In this document: positions 24,301-32,268 of the stretch, piece after piece | Layout of the letters: each line of letters begins with the position of its first letter | Position numbering within the stretch: the stretch's first letter is position 1 | From: an uncultured Prevotellaceae bacterium | GTDB taxonomy: Bacteria > Bacteroidota > Bacteroidia > Bacteroidales > Bacteroidaceae | Length of the DNA stretch: 45,149 bases | Assembly: GCA_946188395.1 (NCBI GenBank) | Contig: CAMHUU010000021.1 | Span: forward strand, 1 to 45,149 | Direction of reading: 5' to 3' | Notes under the pieces: model-generated | Told to the model about the DNA's origin: nothing | Seen by the model: only the letters and a program-made list of their open reading frames with translations | Database searches by the model: none | Program-made: the position numbers and the translations under genes

Positions 24301-24530
24301 GTAGCATACTCTGTGTCGATAGTCAAGGTAATATGCTGGAACGCCGTCCAGACCGTGTGATGACAGACGGACGGGAGACTCACGTCGTCGACTTTAAGTT
24401 CGGACATCCTAATCCTGAATATCTCGACCAAGTGCGCGAGTATATGCAGCTGCTGCGTTCTATGGGCATGCCTAACGTCAAGGGCTGGCTCTGGTATGTA
24501 TATAATAATAAGGTAGAAGAAGTGGTATGA
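21327..24530 (+). CDS. UvrD/AddA-type helicase-nuclease
   Basis: This 1067-residue protein is a superfamily 1 DNA helicase with a C-terminal nuclease, like AddA/RecB, and should process double-strand breaks for recombination. Walker A is KASAGSGKT (residues 8-16), the DEAD-box equivalent is IDEFQDTS near 391, and helicase motifs such as GDVKQSIYRWR, ILSIHKSKGLEFDNV and LLYVAFTRA follow. The C-terminal RPDRV, then VVDFKFG, is the PD-(D/E)XK nuclease core (about 1008-1026). It overlaps the next gene by 4 nt (ATGA). The operon order is helicase first, the reverse of many addBA operons. Confidence 0.9.
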   Translation: MKALTVYKASAGSGKTFTLATEYIKLLVKNPMSYRSILAVTFTNKATEEMKMRILSQLYGIWHQLPDSSDYLQHIMTATGLSEPQVSQKAGEALHQLLHNYSYFRVETIDTFFQSVLRNLARELDLTANLRIGLNDYQVEEQAVDQLIDSLTHTDVMLQWLLTYIMETISDDRSWNIIGQVKEFGHTIFRDFYKEKSQELNKLINQKDFLNNYMSQLRQIRSDALQHMKEIGDHFFDTLSAEGLADTDLSYGKTGVASFFRKLQNGIFDESAIGSRVTDCLEDSSKWCTKKHERAEFIQSLADTTLIPILQQAIAEQPRQWKLFKSADLTLRHLNQLRLLGSIEQKVREMNDEANRFLLSDTQQLLHSLIKDSDSPFIFEKIGTRLEHVMIDEFQDTSTVQWQNFKVLLQECMSHVDTENLIVGDVKQSIYRWRSGDWRLLNAIDQEFPRPDDMMDIRPLETNYRSERHIVEFNNAFFIEAAKQEYESQREQYPAGAEQLRNAYADVAQKVPAKRQPTGLVNIRLLPAKDYNTGTLCHLVDTINMLLAHGVKQHEIAILVRTNNTIPLIADYVSEQIPGVHIVSDEAFRLDASASVCLLVHALHLLTHPNDQLTKATLVKLYQRSVLGNNAVESELFIKDRTLDHLLPAEFIQQAPSLLNLSLYELTERLYKLFQLERLKEESAYVCMFYDQLNKFALDNSTDIDAFVSEWQETICSKTIQSVATDGIRILSIHKSKGLEFDNVIIPFCDWRLEHRDLLFWQPKESPFDALPIAPIDYNGKQLMGTIYERDYLDEHLQVTVDNLNLLYVAFTRASKNLFVLGRRDYKSSRSSLIETVLPNLTLQDSILEGLEDSERPIEFSYGQLSVNTATTSAKVSANVFLQPVAPQSVTIESFDMKTEFRQSNKSREFIEGDDEQQEMSYMKIGSVLHNVFSTIRTSADVEQALRQLQQDGVLYDDEVTAEKVTAMLRKRLASPRIKEWFSDRWQLFNECSILCVDSQGNMLERRPDRVMTDGRETHVVDFKFGHPNPEYLDQVREYMQLLRSMGMPNVKGWLWYVYNNKVEEVV

Positions 24531-27217
24531 AAGATTTCCTGGCATATGTTGCTGACGACATGCTCAGCAAATACGGCAACAATCTGTCTCGCGTGGCAGT
24601 CGTGTTCCCCAACAAACGCGCCTCGTTGTTCCTGAACGAGCACCTGGCTCGTCTCGCACAAAAGCCCATTTGGAGTCCAGCATGTATCACAATCAGCGAA
24701 TTGTTCCGTCAACAGTCCGAGTATCAGGTGGCCGATCCTATTAAGTTAGTATGCGACCTCCACAAATCGTTCTGTCTTTGTACCGGGCTACAAGAAACGC
24801 TTGACAAGTTCTATGGCTGGGGACAACTGTTGCTGACCGATTTCGACGACATCGACAAGAATATGGCCGATGCCGATCTTGTGTTTGCCAATCTGCGCGA
24901 CATTCATGAACTCGACGACATCTCTTATCTTACCGATGAACAACGTGAGATGATTCAACGCTTCTTCAGCAATTTCTCAGAGCAGCACAACACCGAACTG
25001 AAAGAACGTTTCTTACGTCTTTGGAGCCATTTTGCCGATATCTATCACGATTACAATCGACGTCTTGCCAACCAACAACTGACTTACGAGGGAGCTCTCT
25101 ACCGTCAGGTCGTCTCCTCTCACCTCTCATCTCTCACCTCGCACCTCGCACCTTACGACCATTATCTCTTCGTAGGTTTCAATCTGCTCCAAAAGGTCGA
25201 ACTACAACTCTTCAGCGAACTACAAAAGGCAGGCAAAGCACATTTCTATTGGGATTTCGACCATTACTACATGAAGCGCCACGAGGCCGGACAGTACATT
25301 AGCCGTTACCTTCAGCAATTCCCCAATGAACTGGATATTGAGTCAACTGACATCTACGGCAACTTCAGCAAACAGAAGCATATTACCTACATCTCCGCGC
25401 CTACGGAAGACATCCAGGCACGCTACGTCAGCACGTGGCTGCGCGAAAACCAGCGTCTGAAGGATGGTCGCCGGACGGCTATCGTGTTATGCAACGAGAA
25501 CCTGCTGCAAACCGTTATCCATTGTCTGCCCGACGAGATTGACAAGGTAAACGTCACGACAGGTTATCCGCTGTCGCAGACTCCTGTGGCATCGCTCATC
25601 AACATTTGGTTCGACTTGCAACTGCTTGGCCGCACACCACGCATGCTACGCATTCTCCAGCGTCATCCTTACGCCAAATACATCAGCGACGATCAACTTC
25701 CCTTGTTGCAAATCCTACGCGAAGTAGCAACCAACGGGAAAGAGGATATCAGCGACCCGCTGTTCCAAGAGTCGCTTTTCAGGGCTTATACCCTCGTCAA
25801 CCGCATCGAGAATCTCCGACAAAGCGGCGATCTGACCGTTGATCTGGCAACGCTCCAGCGACTGACGAGCCAGATTATCCAACAAACCAGTATTCCTTTT
25901 CATGGTGAGCCGGCAGAAGGCATTCAGGTCATGGGAGTACTCGAAACGCGTAACCTCGATTTCGACCATGTACTGTTGCTTTCGTGCAACGAGGGCAACA
26001 TTCCGCGAGGTGTCAACGACTCGTCATTCATTCCCCATAACATCCGGCAGGCCTACGAACTGACCACTATCGACAATAAGGTAACCATCTATGCCTACTA
26101 TTTCCACCGCCTGCTGCAACGAGCGTCTGACGTGACTATTCTATATAACAATTCCACAGAAGACGGCCAACGGGGCGAGATGAGCCGTTTCATGCTGCAA
26201 TTGATGGTCGAGAGTCCCCACACCATCACCCGTCGAACCCTCCAGTCCGGACAGTCAGTCCAAAAGTGGCAGCCCGCCCCCATCGAGAAGACGCCACATG
26301 TCATGCAGGTACTGCAGTCGCAGTTTACTACGCAACATTCCTTTTTGTCGCCAACGGCCATCACCAGATATATGCGCTGTCCTTTGCAGTTCTACTATCT
26401 CTACGTGGCCGATATTCAACAGCCCGACACTCCTGACGATGAACAGGAACTCGACAACCGCATCTTCGGCACCGTCTTCCACGAAGCGGCCGACATCATC
26501 TACCATCAGTTGCCCAAGTACATCGAAAAGCCTTTACTTGAACACCTGCTGAAATCGAAAGTCGAAATTGAGCGTGCCGTCGACGAGGCCTTCCACCGAG
26601 TCATTCCCTATGCTCCGAAACGTGGACTGCATCTCATCAATCGCGAGGTCATTATTCATTATCTTCGTCAACTCATCTCCATCGACCTGCGTTTGGCGCC
26701 CTTTACCATTCTTGGACTTGAGTGCGACGTCTTCCGCCCGCTCTCATCTCTCACCTCTCACTTCTCACCTCTTACCATCGGCGGACGCATCGACCGTCTG
26801 GATCTCATCACCGAAGGCAACGAAGAGTTGATTCGCGTGGTTGACTACAAGACTGGCAGCAAGTCGCCCAAGCCTTTGCCCGATGTCGAAGCGATTTTCT
26901 TGCCGGAAAACATCCACGAACACGCTGACTATTACCTACAGACATTCGTTTATGCCGACATTGTCAGTCGCCAGCGCCCTGACCATAAGGTGTCACCTGC
27001 CCTGCTGTTCATCCAGCATGCTGGAGGCAAGGATTACAATCCGACATTGACGCTGGGGCGTGAGCCCGTTCGCGACATCGCACCATACTCAACACGCTTC
27101 AACGAACTGTTAGATGAAAAGATCATGGAAATGTTCTCGCCCGACGTGCCCTTCATTCCCACCGACGACCTGCGCATCTGTGACACCTGTCCCTTTAAAC
27201 AAATGTGCAGGCGATAG
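24527..27217 (+). CDS. AddB-like PD-(D/E)XK nuclease subunit
   Basis: This 896-residue partner of the preceding helicase has an inactivated helicase half at the N-terminus (VVFPNKRASLFLNEHLA replaces a Walker A motif) and a C-terminal nuclease (GGRIDRLDLI, then VVDYKTG, about 750-790). The iron-sulfur 'staple' of AddB-type nucleases fits C618, C885, C888 and C894 (C, then C-x2-C-x5-C at the very end). Two heptamer arrays of the same unit are read in frame (about residues 198-209 and 739-750), encoding SHLSSLTSH-type peptides. The start ATG overlaps the previous stop. Confidence 0.85.
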   Translation: MKDFLAYVADDMLSKYGNNLSRVAVVFPNKRASLFLNEHLARLAQKPIWSPACITISELFRQQSEYQVADPIKLVCDLHKSFCLCTGLQETLDKFYGWGQLLLTDFDDIDKNMADADLVFANLRDIHELDDISYLTDEQREMIQRFFSNFSEQHNTELKERFLRLWSHFADIYHDYNRRLANQQLTYEGALYRQVVSSHLSSLTSHLAPYDHYLFVGFNLLQKVELQLFSELQKAGKAHFYWDFDHYYMKRHEAGQYISRYLQQFPNELDIESTDIYGNFSKQKHITYISAPTEDIQARYVSTWLRENQRLKDGRRTAIVLCNENLLQTVIHCLPDEIDKVNVTTGYPLSQTPVASLINIWFDLQLLGRTPRMLRILQRHPYAKYISDDQLPLLQILREVATNGKEDISDPLFQESLFRAYTLVNRIENLRQSGDLTVDLATLQRLTSQIIQQTSIPFHGEPAEGIQVMGVLETRNLDFDHVLLLSCNEGNIPRGVNDSSFIPHNIRQAYELTTIDNKVTIYAYYFHRLLQRASDVTILYNNSTEDGQRGEMSRFMLQLMVESPHTITRRTLQSGQSVQKWQPAPIEKTPHVMQVLQSQFTTQHSFLSPTAITRYMRCPLQFYYLYVADIQQPDTPDDEQELDNRIFGTVFHEAADIIYHQLPKYIEKPLLEHLLKSKVEIERAVDEAFHRVIPYAPKRGLHLINREVIIHYLRQLISIDLRLAPFTILGLECDVFRPLSSLTSHFSPLTIGGRIDRLDLITEGNEELIRVVDYKTGSKSPKPLPDVEAIFLPENIHEHADYYLQTFVYADIVSRQRPDHKVSPALLFIQHAGGKDYNPTLTLGREPVRDIAPYSTRFNELLDEKIMEMFSPDVPFIPTDDLRICDTCPFKQMCRR
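25117..25151. repeat. Heptamer array (5 units) inside the AddB-like gene
   Basis: Units CTCTCAC, CTCTCAT, CTCTCAC, CTCGCAC and CTCGCAC. The block CTCTCATCTCTCACCTC recurs at 26741-26757 in the same gene. Confidence 0.7.
26741..26775. repeat. Second heptamer array (5 units) inside the AddB-like gene
   Basis: Units CTCTCAT, CTCTCAC, CTCTCAC, TTCTCAC and CTCTTAC. It lies just before the GGRIDRLD nuclease motif. Confidence 0.7.
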
Positions 27218-27218
27218 C

Positions 27219-27239
27219 GACCTTTTTACTTTGACCTTT
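27219..27239. repeat. Heptamer array between convergent genes
   Basis: Units GACCTTT, TTACTTT and GACCTTT. The array plus one A ends exactly on the reverse TAA stop (27238-27240) of the beta-helix lipoprotein. Confidence 0.55.
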
Positions 27240-28542
27240 ATGGACGGCCGATGCCGTTCAGTAGGGCAGGCGAAATGCTGTCGAGTGCAAAGTCATAATA
27301 CAGATTCTCCTCGTCGATGGTTTTGAAGTGCTGCTTACCCTGCACACTGTCTTTGGGCGTTTCCCAGATGATACGCTCAAAGCGTTCCTCGTCCTCTACC
27401 TTTGGCGTTCGCAACAGGCAATCGGCAAAGCGGTAGTCGAAGACCACCGTCGTGTCCGTCGCCTCACCACTTACCACATCATCGGCATAACCCGTCACCA
27501 GCGTATTCCTACAAACCAGCGTCATGGGGAGTGCAGTATTCACGAAGTGCAGGGCATACCCCCGATTGGCCGAGAACGGATAGAACTGGGCCAACGTGCT
27601 GTGTTCGACTATCGCCTCACAACCATACAATCCCAGACAGTCGCCAAACGCATTGCTGAATTGACAATAGTCCACAACGATTGTCGAATGGCGTGCAAAA
27701 AGGCCCTCACCACTATTATTGTGAACCACAGTATTATAGAGATATAACGTCGTGCTGTCACACATAATGGCATCAACAGCATTACGTATCTCGCAGTCAG
27801 TAAACACATTCTGTCCGTCAACCGACAGCAGACAAATACCTTTCCACTGCCCGCTGATCCGATCGTATGGCAGGTATGAAAACATGCGGTCCAATCGATC
27901 ACCTCGGAACAAGCAGTTCTCGGCTATCACATTGCCGTGAGCCTCGATGCCAGCCCCGTCATGAAAGTAAAGATCCGTATTTCTCAACGTCAGCGTCACT
28001 CCTTCCTCCACACGGATACCCTGCCCGTTAACAAGAATGGGTACTTGCGATTCGATGATTGTATCCTGACTGATAACCAAGTCGGCCACCTTTTGCGCAT
28101 CCCAACTGTAAGTCCTGAGGTTCACACGTTGCTCTACCCCACTCTCCAAAGTAAAAATGAGGTTATCTTCCACCAACTGAGGACCATCCTCATGATTCTC
28201 GCGGGTTGTTATTTCCACAAATACAAGAATGCTGTCTCCCTTACGCACCTCAAAGTCCGAACCGACGGGATCTAGATATGTACCATCCACATTTACCCGA
28301 TATCCCGACTGGTTGCTACGTTCCAAACGGGCTGTCTGAATGCGGATACCGTCGCCACTTTCGTTTCTCACCCAGAAGGTTTGTGTGGCGGAAGGGATAG
28401 TGCTAAACAACGTGTCGAAGCAAATCGTATCCTCCGAGAACGTCAACCGGTTACCAGTACTCGTACCAAAAGAATTGCTGTCCGTACAGGCCGTCAGCAA
28501 CACTGCTATGATAGCAATAAAAAAGAAAAGTCGTCTTACCAT
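27238..28542 (-). CDS. Lipoprotein with parallel beta-helix
   Basis: The 434-residue product has a lipoprotein signal (AVLLTAC19), a beta-sandwich-like region to about 150, then repeated short strands of the right-handed beta-helix type (VTLTLRNTDLYFHDGAGIEA, VIAENCLFRG, VVDYCQFSNAFGD). Such proteins are exported and face the periplasm or cell surface; polysaccharide binding or lyase activity is common in beta-helix folds but no catalytic set is identifiable. The start codon lies in the loop of a terminator-like hairpin (28526-28562), so any read-through from the rubrerythrin gene would be attenuated. Confidence 0.75.
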   Translation of the reverse strand: MVRRLFFFIAIIAVLLTACTDSNSFGTSTGNRLTFSEDTICFDTLFSTIPSATQTFWVRNESGDGIRIQTARLERSNQSGYRVNVDGTYLDPVGSDFEVRKGDSILVFVEITTRENHEDGPQLVEDNLIFTLESGVEQRVNLRTYSWDAQKVADLVISQDTIIESQVPILVNGQGIRVEEGVTLTLRNTDLYFHDGAGIEAHGNVIAENCLFRGDRLDRMFSYLPYDRISGQWKGICLLSVDGQNVFTDCEIRNAVDAIMCDSTTLYLYNTVVHNNSGEGLFARHSTIVVDYCQFSNAFGDCLGLYGCEAIVEHSTLAQFYPFSANRGYALHFVNTALPMTLVCRNTLVTGYADDVVSGEATDTTVVFDYRFADCLLRTPKVEDEERFERIIWETPKDSVQGKQHFKTIDEENLYYDFALDSISPALLNGIGRP

Positions 28543-28562
28543 ACAATGATAAAACGACTTTT
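28526..28562 (-). terminator. Terminator after rubrerythrin, overlapping the next start codon
   Basis: On the minus strand AAAAGTCGT (28562-28554) pairs with ACGACTTTT (28534-28526), followed by CTTTTTTATT. The ATG of the lipoprotein gene (28542-28540) is inside the 19-nt loop. Confidence 0.65.
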
Positions 28563-28580
28563 TTCTTTATTTATTGTGTT

Positions 28581-29135
28581 TTACTTGAAATAACGTTTCA
28601 AGAGTCCGGCAAAACCAGCACCGTGACGTGCCTCGTCCTTGGCCATCTCGTGAACGGTATCGTGAATGGCATCGAATCCGGCAGCCTTGGCATTCTTGGC
28701 AATACGGAACTTATCCTCGCAAGCACCAGCCTCGGCAGCAGCACGTTTCTCCAAATTGGTCTTCGTATCCCATACGCACTCGCCCAGCAGTTCGGCAAAG
28801 CGTGATGCATGGTCTGCCTCCTCGAAAGCATAGCGCTTGAAAGCCTCAGCGATTTCGGGATAGCCCTCACGGTCGGCCTGACGAGCCATAGCCAGATACA
28901 TACCAACCTCTCCGCATTCACCATTAAAGTGATTGCGCAGGTCTTGAATCATCTCCTCGCTGACACCCTCGGGCTTGCCGTCGCCAATGCGGTGAACGGT
29001 AGCATACGTGGCCTCACCATCGTCCTTCAGTTCAGAGAACTTCGATGCGGGAGCCTTACAGATCGGGCACTTCTCGGGAGCTGCATCGCCTTCATAGATA
29101 TATCCACAAACGGCGCAAATAAACTTTTTCTTCAT
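28581..29135 (-). CDS. Rubrerythrin with N-terminal rubredoxin domain (reverse type)
   Basis: The 184-residue non-haem iron protein reduces hydrogen peroxide in anaerobes. The rubredoxin center is at the N-terminus (C7, C10, C23, C26), the reverse of classical rubrerythrin. The ferritin-like four-helix domain follows, with di-iron ligands in [12 protein letters not shown] and [11 protein letters not shown], and again [10 protein letters not shown] near the end. It is monocistronic, with its own promoter. It supports oxygen tolerance of an anaerobe. Confidence 0.9.
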   Translation of the reverse strand: MKKKFICAVCGYIYEGDAAPEKCPICKAPASKFSELKDDGEATYATVHRIGDGKPEGVSEEMIQDLRNHFNGECGEVGMYLAMARQADREGYPEIAEAFKRYAFEEADHASRFAELLGECVWDTKTNLEKRAAAEAGACEDKFRIAKNAKAAGFDAIHDTVHEMAKDEARHGAGFAGLLKRYFK

Positions 29136-29190
29136 AATACTTTCAGAGTTTGTTTAGTTAGTTACTATAATTTTCCTTATTTCTCGTTTG

Positions 29191-29221
29191 CAAATATACG
29201 AATAAAAAATGAATTCCGCAA
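29191..29221 (-). promoter_or_regulatory. Promoter of the rubrerythrin gene
   Basis: TATATTTG at 29198-29191 with TTG at 29221-29219, 20 nt apart. The -33 element lies inside the terminator hairpin of the upstream patatin gene. Confidence 0.65.
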
Positions 29222-29237
29222 GCATTTTGCAGAATTC
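29201..29237 (-). terminator. Terminator after the patatin-like gene
   Basis: GAATTCTGCAA (29237-29227) pairs with TTGCGGAATTC (29221-29211), one mismatch, followed by ATTTTTTATT on the minus strand. Confidence 0.65.
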
Positions 29238-29245
29238 CTTTCAAT

Positions 29246-30106
29246 TTATACGGTGTCTAATCTGCTGAGAGCCTGTTGGGTCTTCTGTCTGCCAATGGTG
29301 ATGAGTCTCTCGGACTTGTCGTAGTCAAAGCCTCCATAGCGACTCATCTGAATGTCAACGAGCACATCGGGCTTCATGAGTTTAGCCATGAGGATGGAGT
29401 TCTGACGAATCATCAGCGAACTGGTTCGCGAAAGCAAGGTGTAGTAGTTGAATTCAATATTATCTGGAATAATCATATCCAACAGCTTTGCCTTCAGCGA
29501 CTTATCGTGTTTCTGCATCTCGGCAAGTTTGTTCATTTGCTCCCATTGTGCCTTATAGTCATGCCCACTGACGTCGACGCCTACCAGAATGTCGCCCGTC
29601 TGTCGTTTGACACGATTCAGGGGAATGGGATTAACGACGCCACCATCGATAAGTATCATGTCATTACGACGTACTGGCTCATAGAATATTGGTAACGAAA
29701 TAGATGCCCGGATGGCCTGGAAAAGACTACCTTTGCGAAAAACCACTTCGTGACCGGACTTCCAGTCGGTGGCAACAGCACAATAAGGTATGGGCAGTTC
29801 CTCGATGGCTATGTCGGGCACGAACTCCATGATAGTTTCTATGATACGCGTTCCCTTGACGATATGATTGAGGCTAAGCGAGAAATCAGTCAGTTCCAGC
29901 ATCTTCTTGCGGTCGACGGTCTTCATCCACTCACGGAATTCCTCAAGCTTGCCCGCAGCATACACTCCACCAATAAGCGCACCCATCGAACAACCCGCAA
30001 TAGATGTAATCCGATAGCCCTGCGCCTCAAGTTCCTCAATGGCACCAATATGAGCCAGTCCCCTTGCGCCACCACTCGATAATACTAATGCTACATCCTT
30101 TGACAT
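29246..30106 (-). CDS. Patatin-like phospholipase
   Basis: This 286-residue protein of the RssA/patatin group is expected to hydrolyse acyl esters of lipids. The oxyanion loop SSGGARGLAHIG (10-21), the nucleophile G-C-S40-M-G and the catalytic Asp motif DGGVVNP are intact. No signal peptide is seen, so it is probably cytoplasmic. ATG 30106 was preferred over a TTG two codons upstream. Its -7 box TAATTTTG (30147-30140) lies near that of the divergent histidine kinase gene. Confidence 0.9.
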   Translation of the reverse strand: MSKDVALVLSSGGARGLAHIGAIEELEAQGYRITSIAGCSMGALIGGVYAAGKLEEFREWMKTVDRKKMLELTDFSLSLNHIVKGTRIIETIMEFVPDIAIEELPIPYCAVATDWKSGHEVVFRKGSLFQAIRASISLPIFYEPVRRNDMILIDGGVVNPIPLNRVKRQTGDILVGVDVSGHDYKAQWEQMNKLAEMQKHDKSLKAKLLDMIIPDNIEFNYYTLLSRTSSLMIRQNSILMAKLMKPDVLVDIQMSRYGGFDYDKSERLITIGRQKTQQALSRLDTV

Positions 30107-30139
30107 AACCAAATCATGCTATTTCACATTTTTTATTTG

Positions 30140-30147
30140 CAAAATTA
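30140..30147 (-). promoter_or_regulatory. Promoter -7 box of the patatin-like gene
   Basis: TAATTTTG on the minus strand; no good -33 element is visible. Confidence 0.45.
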
Positions 30148-30169
30148 CTGATATTTGCGGAATTTTCAC

Positions 30170-30177
30170 TACTTTTG
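30170..30177 (+). promoter_or_regulatory. Promoter -7 box of the histidine kinase gene
   Basis: TACTTTTG, 21 nt before ATG 30199; the upstream in-frame ATG at 30175 overlaps this box and is rejected. Confidence 0.5.
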
Positions 30178-30198
30178 CACAGATATTTAGGATTGTTT

Positions 30199-32256
30199 AT
30201 GAAGAAGTCCAATAAAAACCTACTGACAACTATATTGCTAACACTACTGGTCCTAGCCAGTTGTACTAACAATAACACCACTCCTGGCTCTAAAGGATTC
30301 ATCAACGACGACGGCTTCACCCGCGCCGACTCTATCGTCAATGAAATAGGCGATAGCCGCAATTTCCAGCGAACACTGGACGTCATTGACAGCCTTGATC
30401 AAAAAGGAGAACTGTCACTCGTAAAAACTATTTTCTATCGTACGATATCCTACAATCTATTGGGCCAGTATAGCACCTCGCTACGACTCTATGCACAACT
30501 GGCAGGCATCGACGTCAAGAAACTGAAAACACAGACCGAACTTGAATGCTATATCTATTCATATAATAATTATGTGCGCGTGCTGTGCGAGATGAGACGC
30601 TACGACCGTGCCTTGCGCGAGGCGAATGCCGTCGACCGCAAATTGAAGGCAGCAGGATACGATGGTTTTACCGACCATCACGACATCGCACAGATTATAG
30701 GCGAGTGCCAACTCCATTTGGGACAGGAAGAATTGGCTGCCCAGAGCTTCCAGAAGTCGCTGCAGGGTGTACATGCACGACTGGCACAATATCAAGACCC
30801 GCTTGACTATCGCGAGTGTCAGAAAACTATGAATGCCATAGTTATGGCCTATGCCCATGACAGGCATTACGACAGAATCGCACCATGGATTGCCGTTCAG
30901 GACTCGCTCTATGTTTTGGCTGAGGCACTGCCCCAGCGAGACACAGTATTCTTGGACGAGATGAAAGCAGACATCTCATACAGCAAGGCACGTCTGGCCG
31001 TCTCTCAGGGGCGTAGCGAAGAGGCCGAACGTGCTTTCAACGAATACCTATCGACGCATCAGGCCAAACAGTTAAGAAGTATTATCAACAGCACCCGATA
31101 TTTGATACTGGCTGGACGTTACGAAGAAGCAGCACGCAACTACGAACAGTTGGACAAATTCTTGTTAGAGAGCGGCTACAAGGCCGACTTCGAGAACTTC
31201 GGACGCTACATGATACCTAAATTTCGTGCCAATCAGTTGGCTGGCCGCCGCGACTCAGCACTCCGGGTAGCAAACATCATCGCTGAATATTTCGATTCTG
31301 CACAAGTCCGCCAACGAAGGATCGACTCTGACCTGCTGACCACTTTCTACGATACCGAAGGCAAGGAGCGTCAGATCGCCGAGCAGCGCGCCGAGATATC
31401 GCAACAGCGACTGTGGACCGTCGTCATCGGAGCGGTCATCTTTGCCGTCTTCATGGCCATCTATATGATGCAACGCCGTCGGGCTTTCAAAGAGTTGAAC
31501 GAAAAGAACCGCGAACTGATGTTAGCCAACGAGCGTGCCGAGGAGTCGTCGCGCATGAAGACGCAGTTCATACAGCAAATTTCCCACGAGGTGCGCACAC
31601 CGTTGAACGTGCTTTCCGGATTCAGTCAGGTGCTGGCCACACCCGACATCACGATTTCCAGCGACGAATTGCAGGACATCAGCCAGAAGATTGTCGAGAA
31701 CAGCAACCGCATCACCACACTGGTTGATAAAATGCTCGACTTGAGCATGGTAAACAGTAATGCCGCTATCGAGTGTCGCGACACTATCTGCCCTGCCGAT
31801 CTGGCTAAACTGGCCGTCGACAAGAGTGGCATACAACAGATAGCTTACCTGGATTTCCTGCTGCAGGTATCGCCCGAAGCCGAAACGCTGAGCATTTCCA
31901 CCAACCAGGAGTCAGCCATGAAGGCCCTGATGCTGCTGCTCGACAATGCCATCAAGTTTACGCATCCCCAGGCATTCCGCCGGCAACAGATAGAGCGCAC
32001 CCATGCCAGCGTCACCATGAGCGTCAGCACAACCCAACAGGAAGTATTCTTTGTTGTTGAGGACACAGGCATAGGCATCGCTCCAGAGCATGCCGAGAAG
32101 ATATTCGACGAATTCTTACAGTTGGACGACTATGCCGACGGTACAGGCATCGGATTGTCGATAGCCCGTACGCTGGCACGTCACATGAATGGTGACATCG
32201 TGCTCGATACCACTTATACCAATGGGGCGCGATTCATCATGTCGCTACCCCGTTAA
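30199..32256 (+). CDS. Lipoprotein sensor histidine kinase with TPR-like sensor
   Basis: The 685-residue protein begins with a lipobox (LVLASC22), followed by a long helical, TPR-like extracytoplasmic region (about 35-400), one membrane helix (LWTVVIGAVIFAVFMAIYMM, about 405-425), a HisKA dimer helix with H463 in SHEVRTP, and an ATPase domain with N-, G1- and G2-box motifs (DNAIKF, VEDTGIGI, GTGIGLSIA). No response regulator is beside it, so the partner is elsewhere. The acylated N-terminus plus membrane helix is unusual and probably ties the sensor to an inner or outer leaflet. Confidence 0.85.
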   Translation: MKKSNKNLLTTILLTLLVLASCTNNNTTPGSKGFINDDGFTRADSIVNEIGDSRNFQRTLDVIDSLDQKGELSLVKTIFYRTISYNLLGQYSTSLRLYAQLAGIDVKKLKTQTELECYIYSYNNYVRVLCEMRRYDRALREANAVDRKLKAAGYDGFTDHHDIAQIIGECQLHLGQEELAAQSFQKSLQGVHARLAQYQDPLDYRECQKTMNAIVMAYAHDRHYDRIAPWIAVQDSLYVLAEALPQRDTVFLDEMKADISYSKARLAVSQGRSEEAERAFNEYLSTHQAKQLRSIINSTRYLILAGRYEEAARNYEQLDKFLLESGYKADFENFGRYMIPKFRANQLAGRRDSALRVANIIAEYFDSAQVRQRRIDSDLLTTFYDTEGKERQIAEQRAEISQQRLWTVVIGAVIFAVFMAIYMMQRRRAFKELNEKNRELMLANERAEESSRMKTQFIQQISHEVRTPLNVLSGFSQVLATPDITISSDELQDISQKIVENSNRITTLVDKMLDLSMVNSNAAIECRDTICPADLAKLAVDKSGIQQIAYLDFLLQVSPEAETLSISTNQESAMKALMLLLDNAIKFTHPQAFRRQQIERTHASVTMSVSTTQQEVFFVVEDTGIGIAPEHAEKIFDEFLQLDDYADGTGIGLSIARTLARHMNGDIVLDTTYTNGARFIMSLPR

Positions 32257-32268
32257 ATCCAGGCTAAA

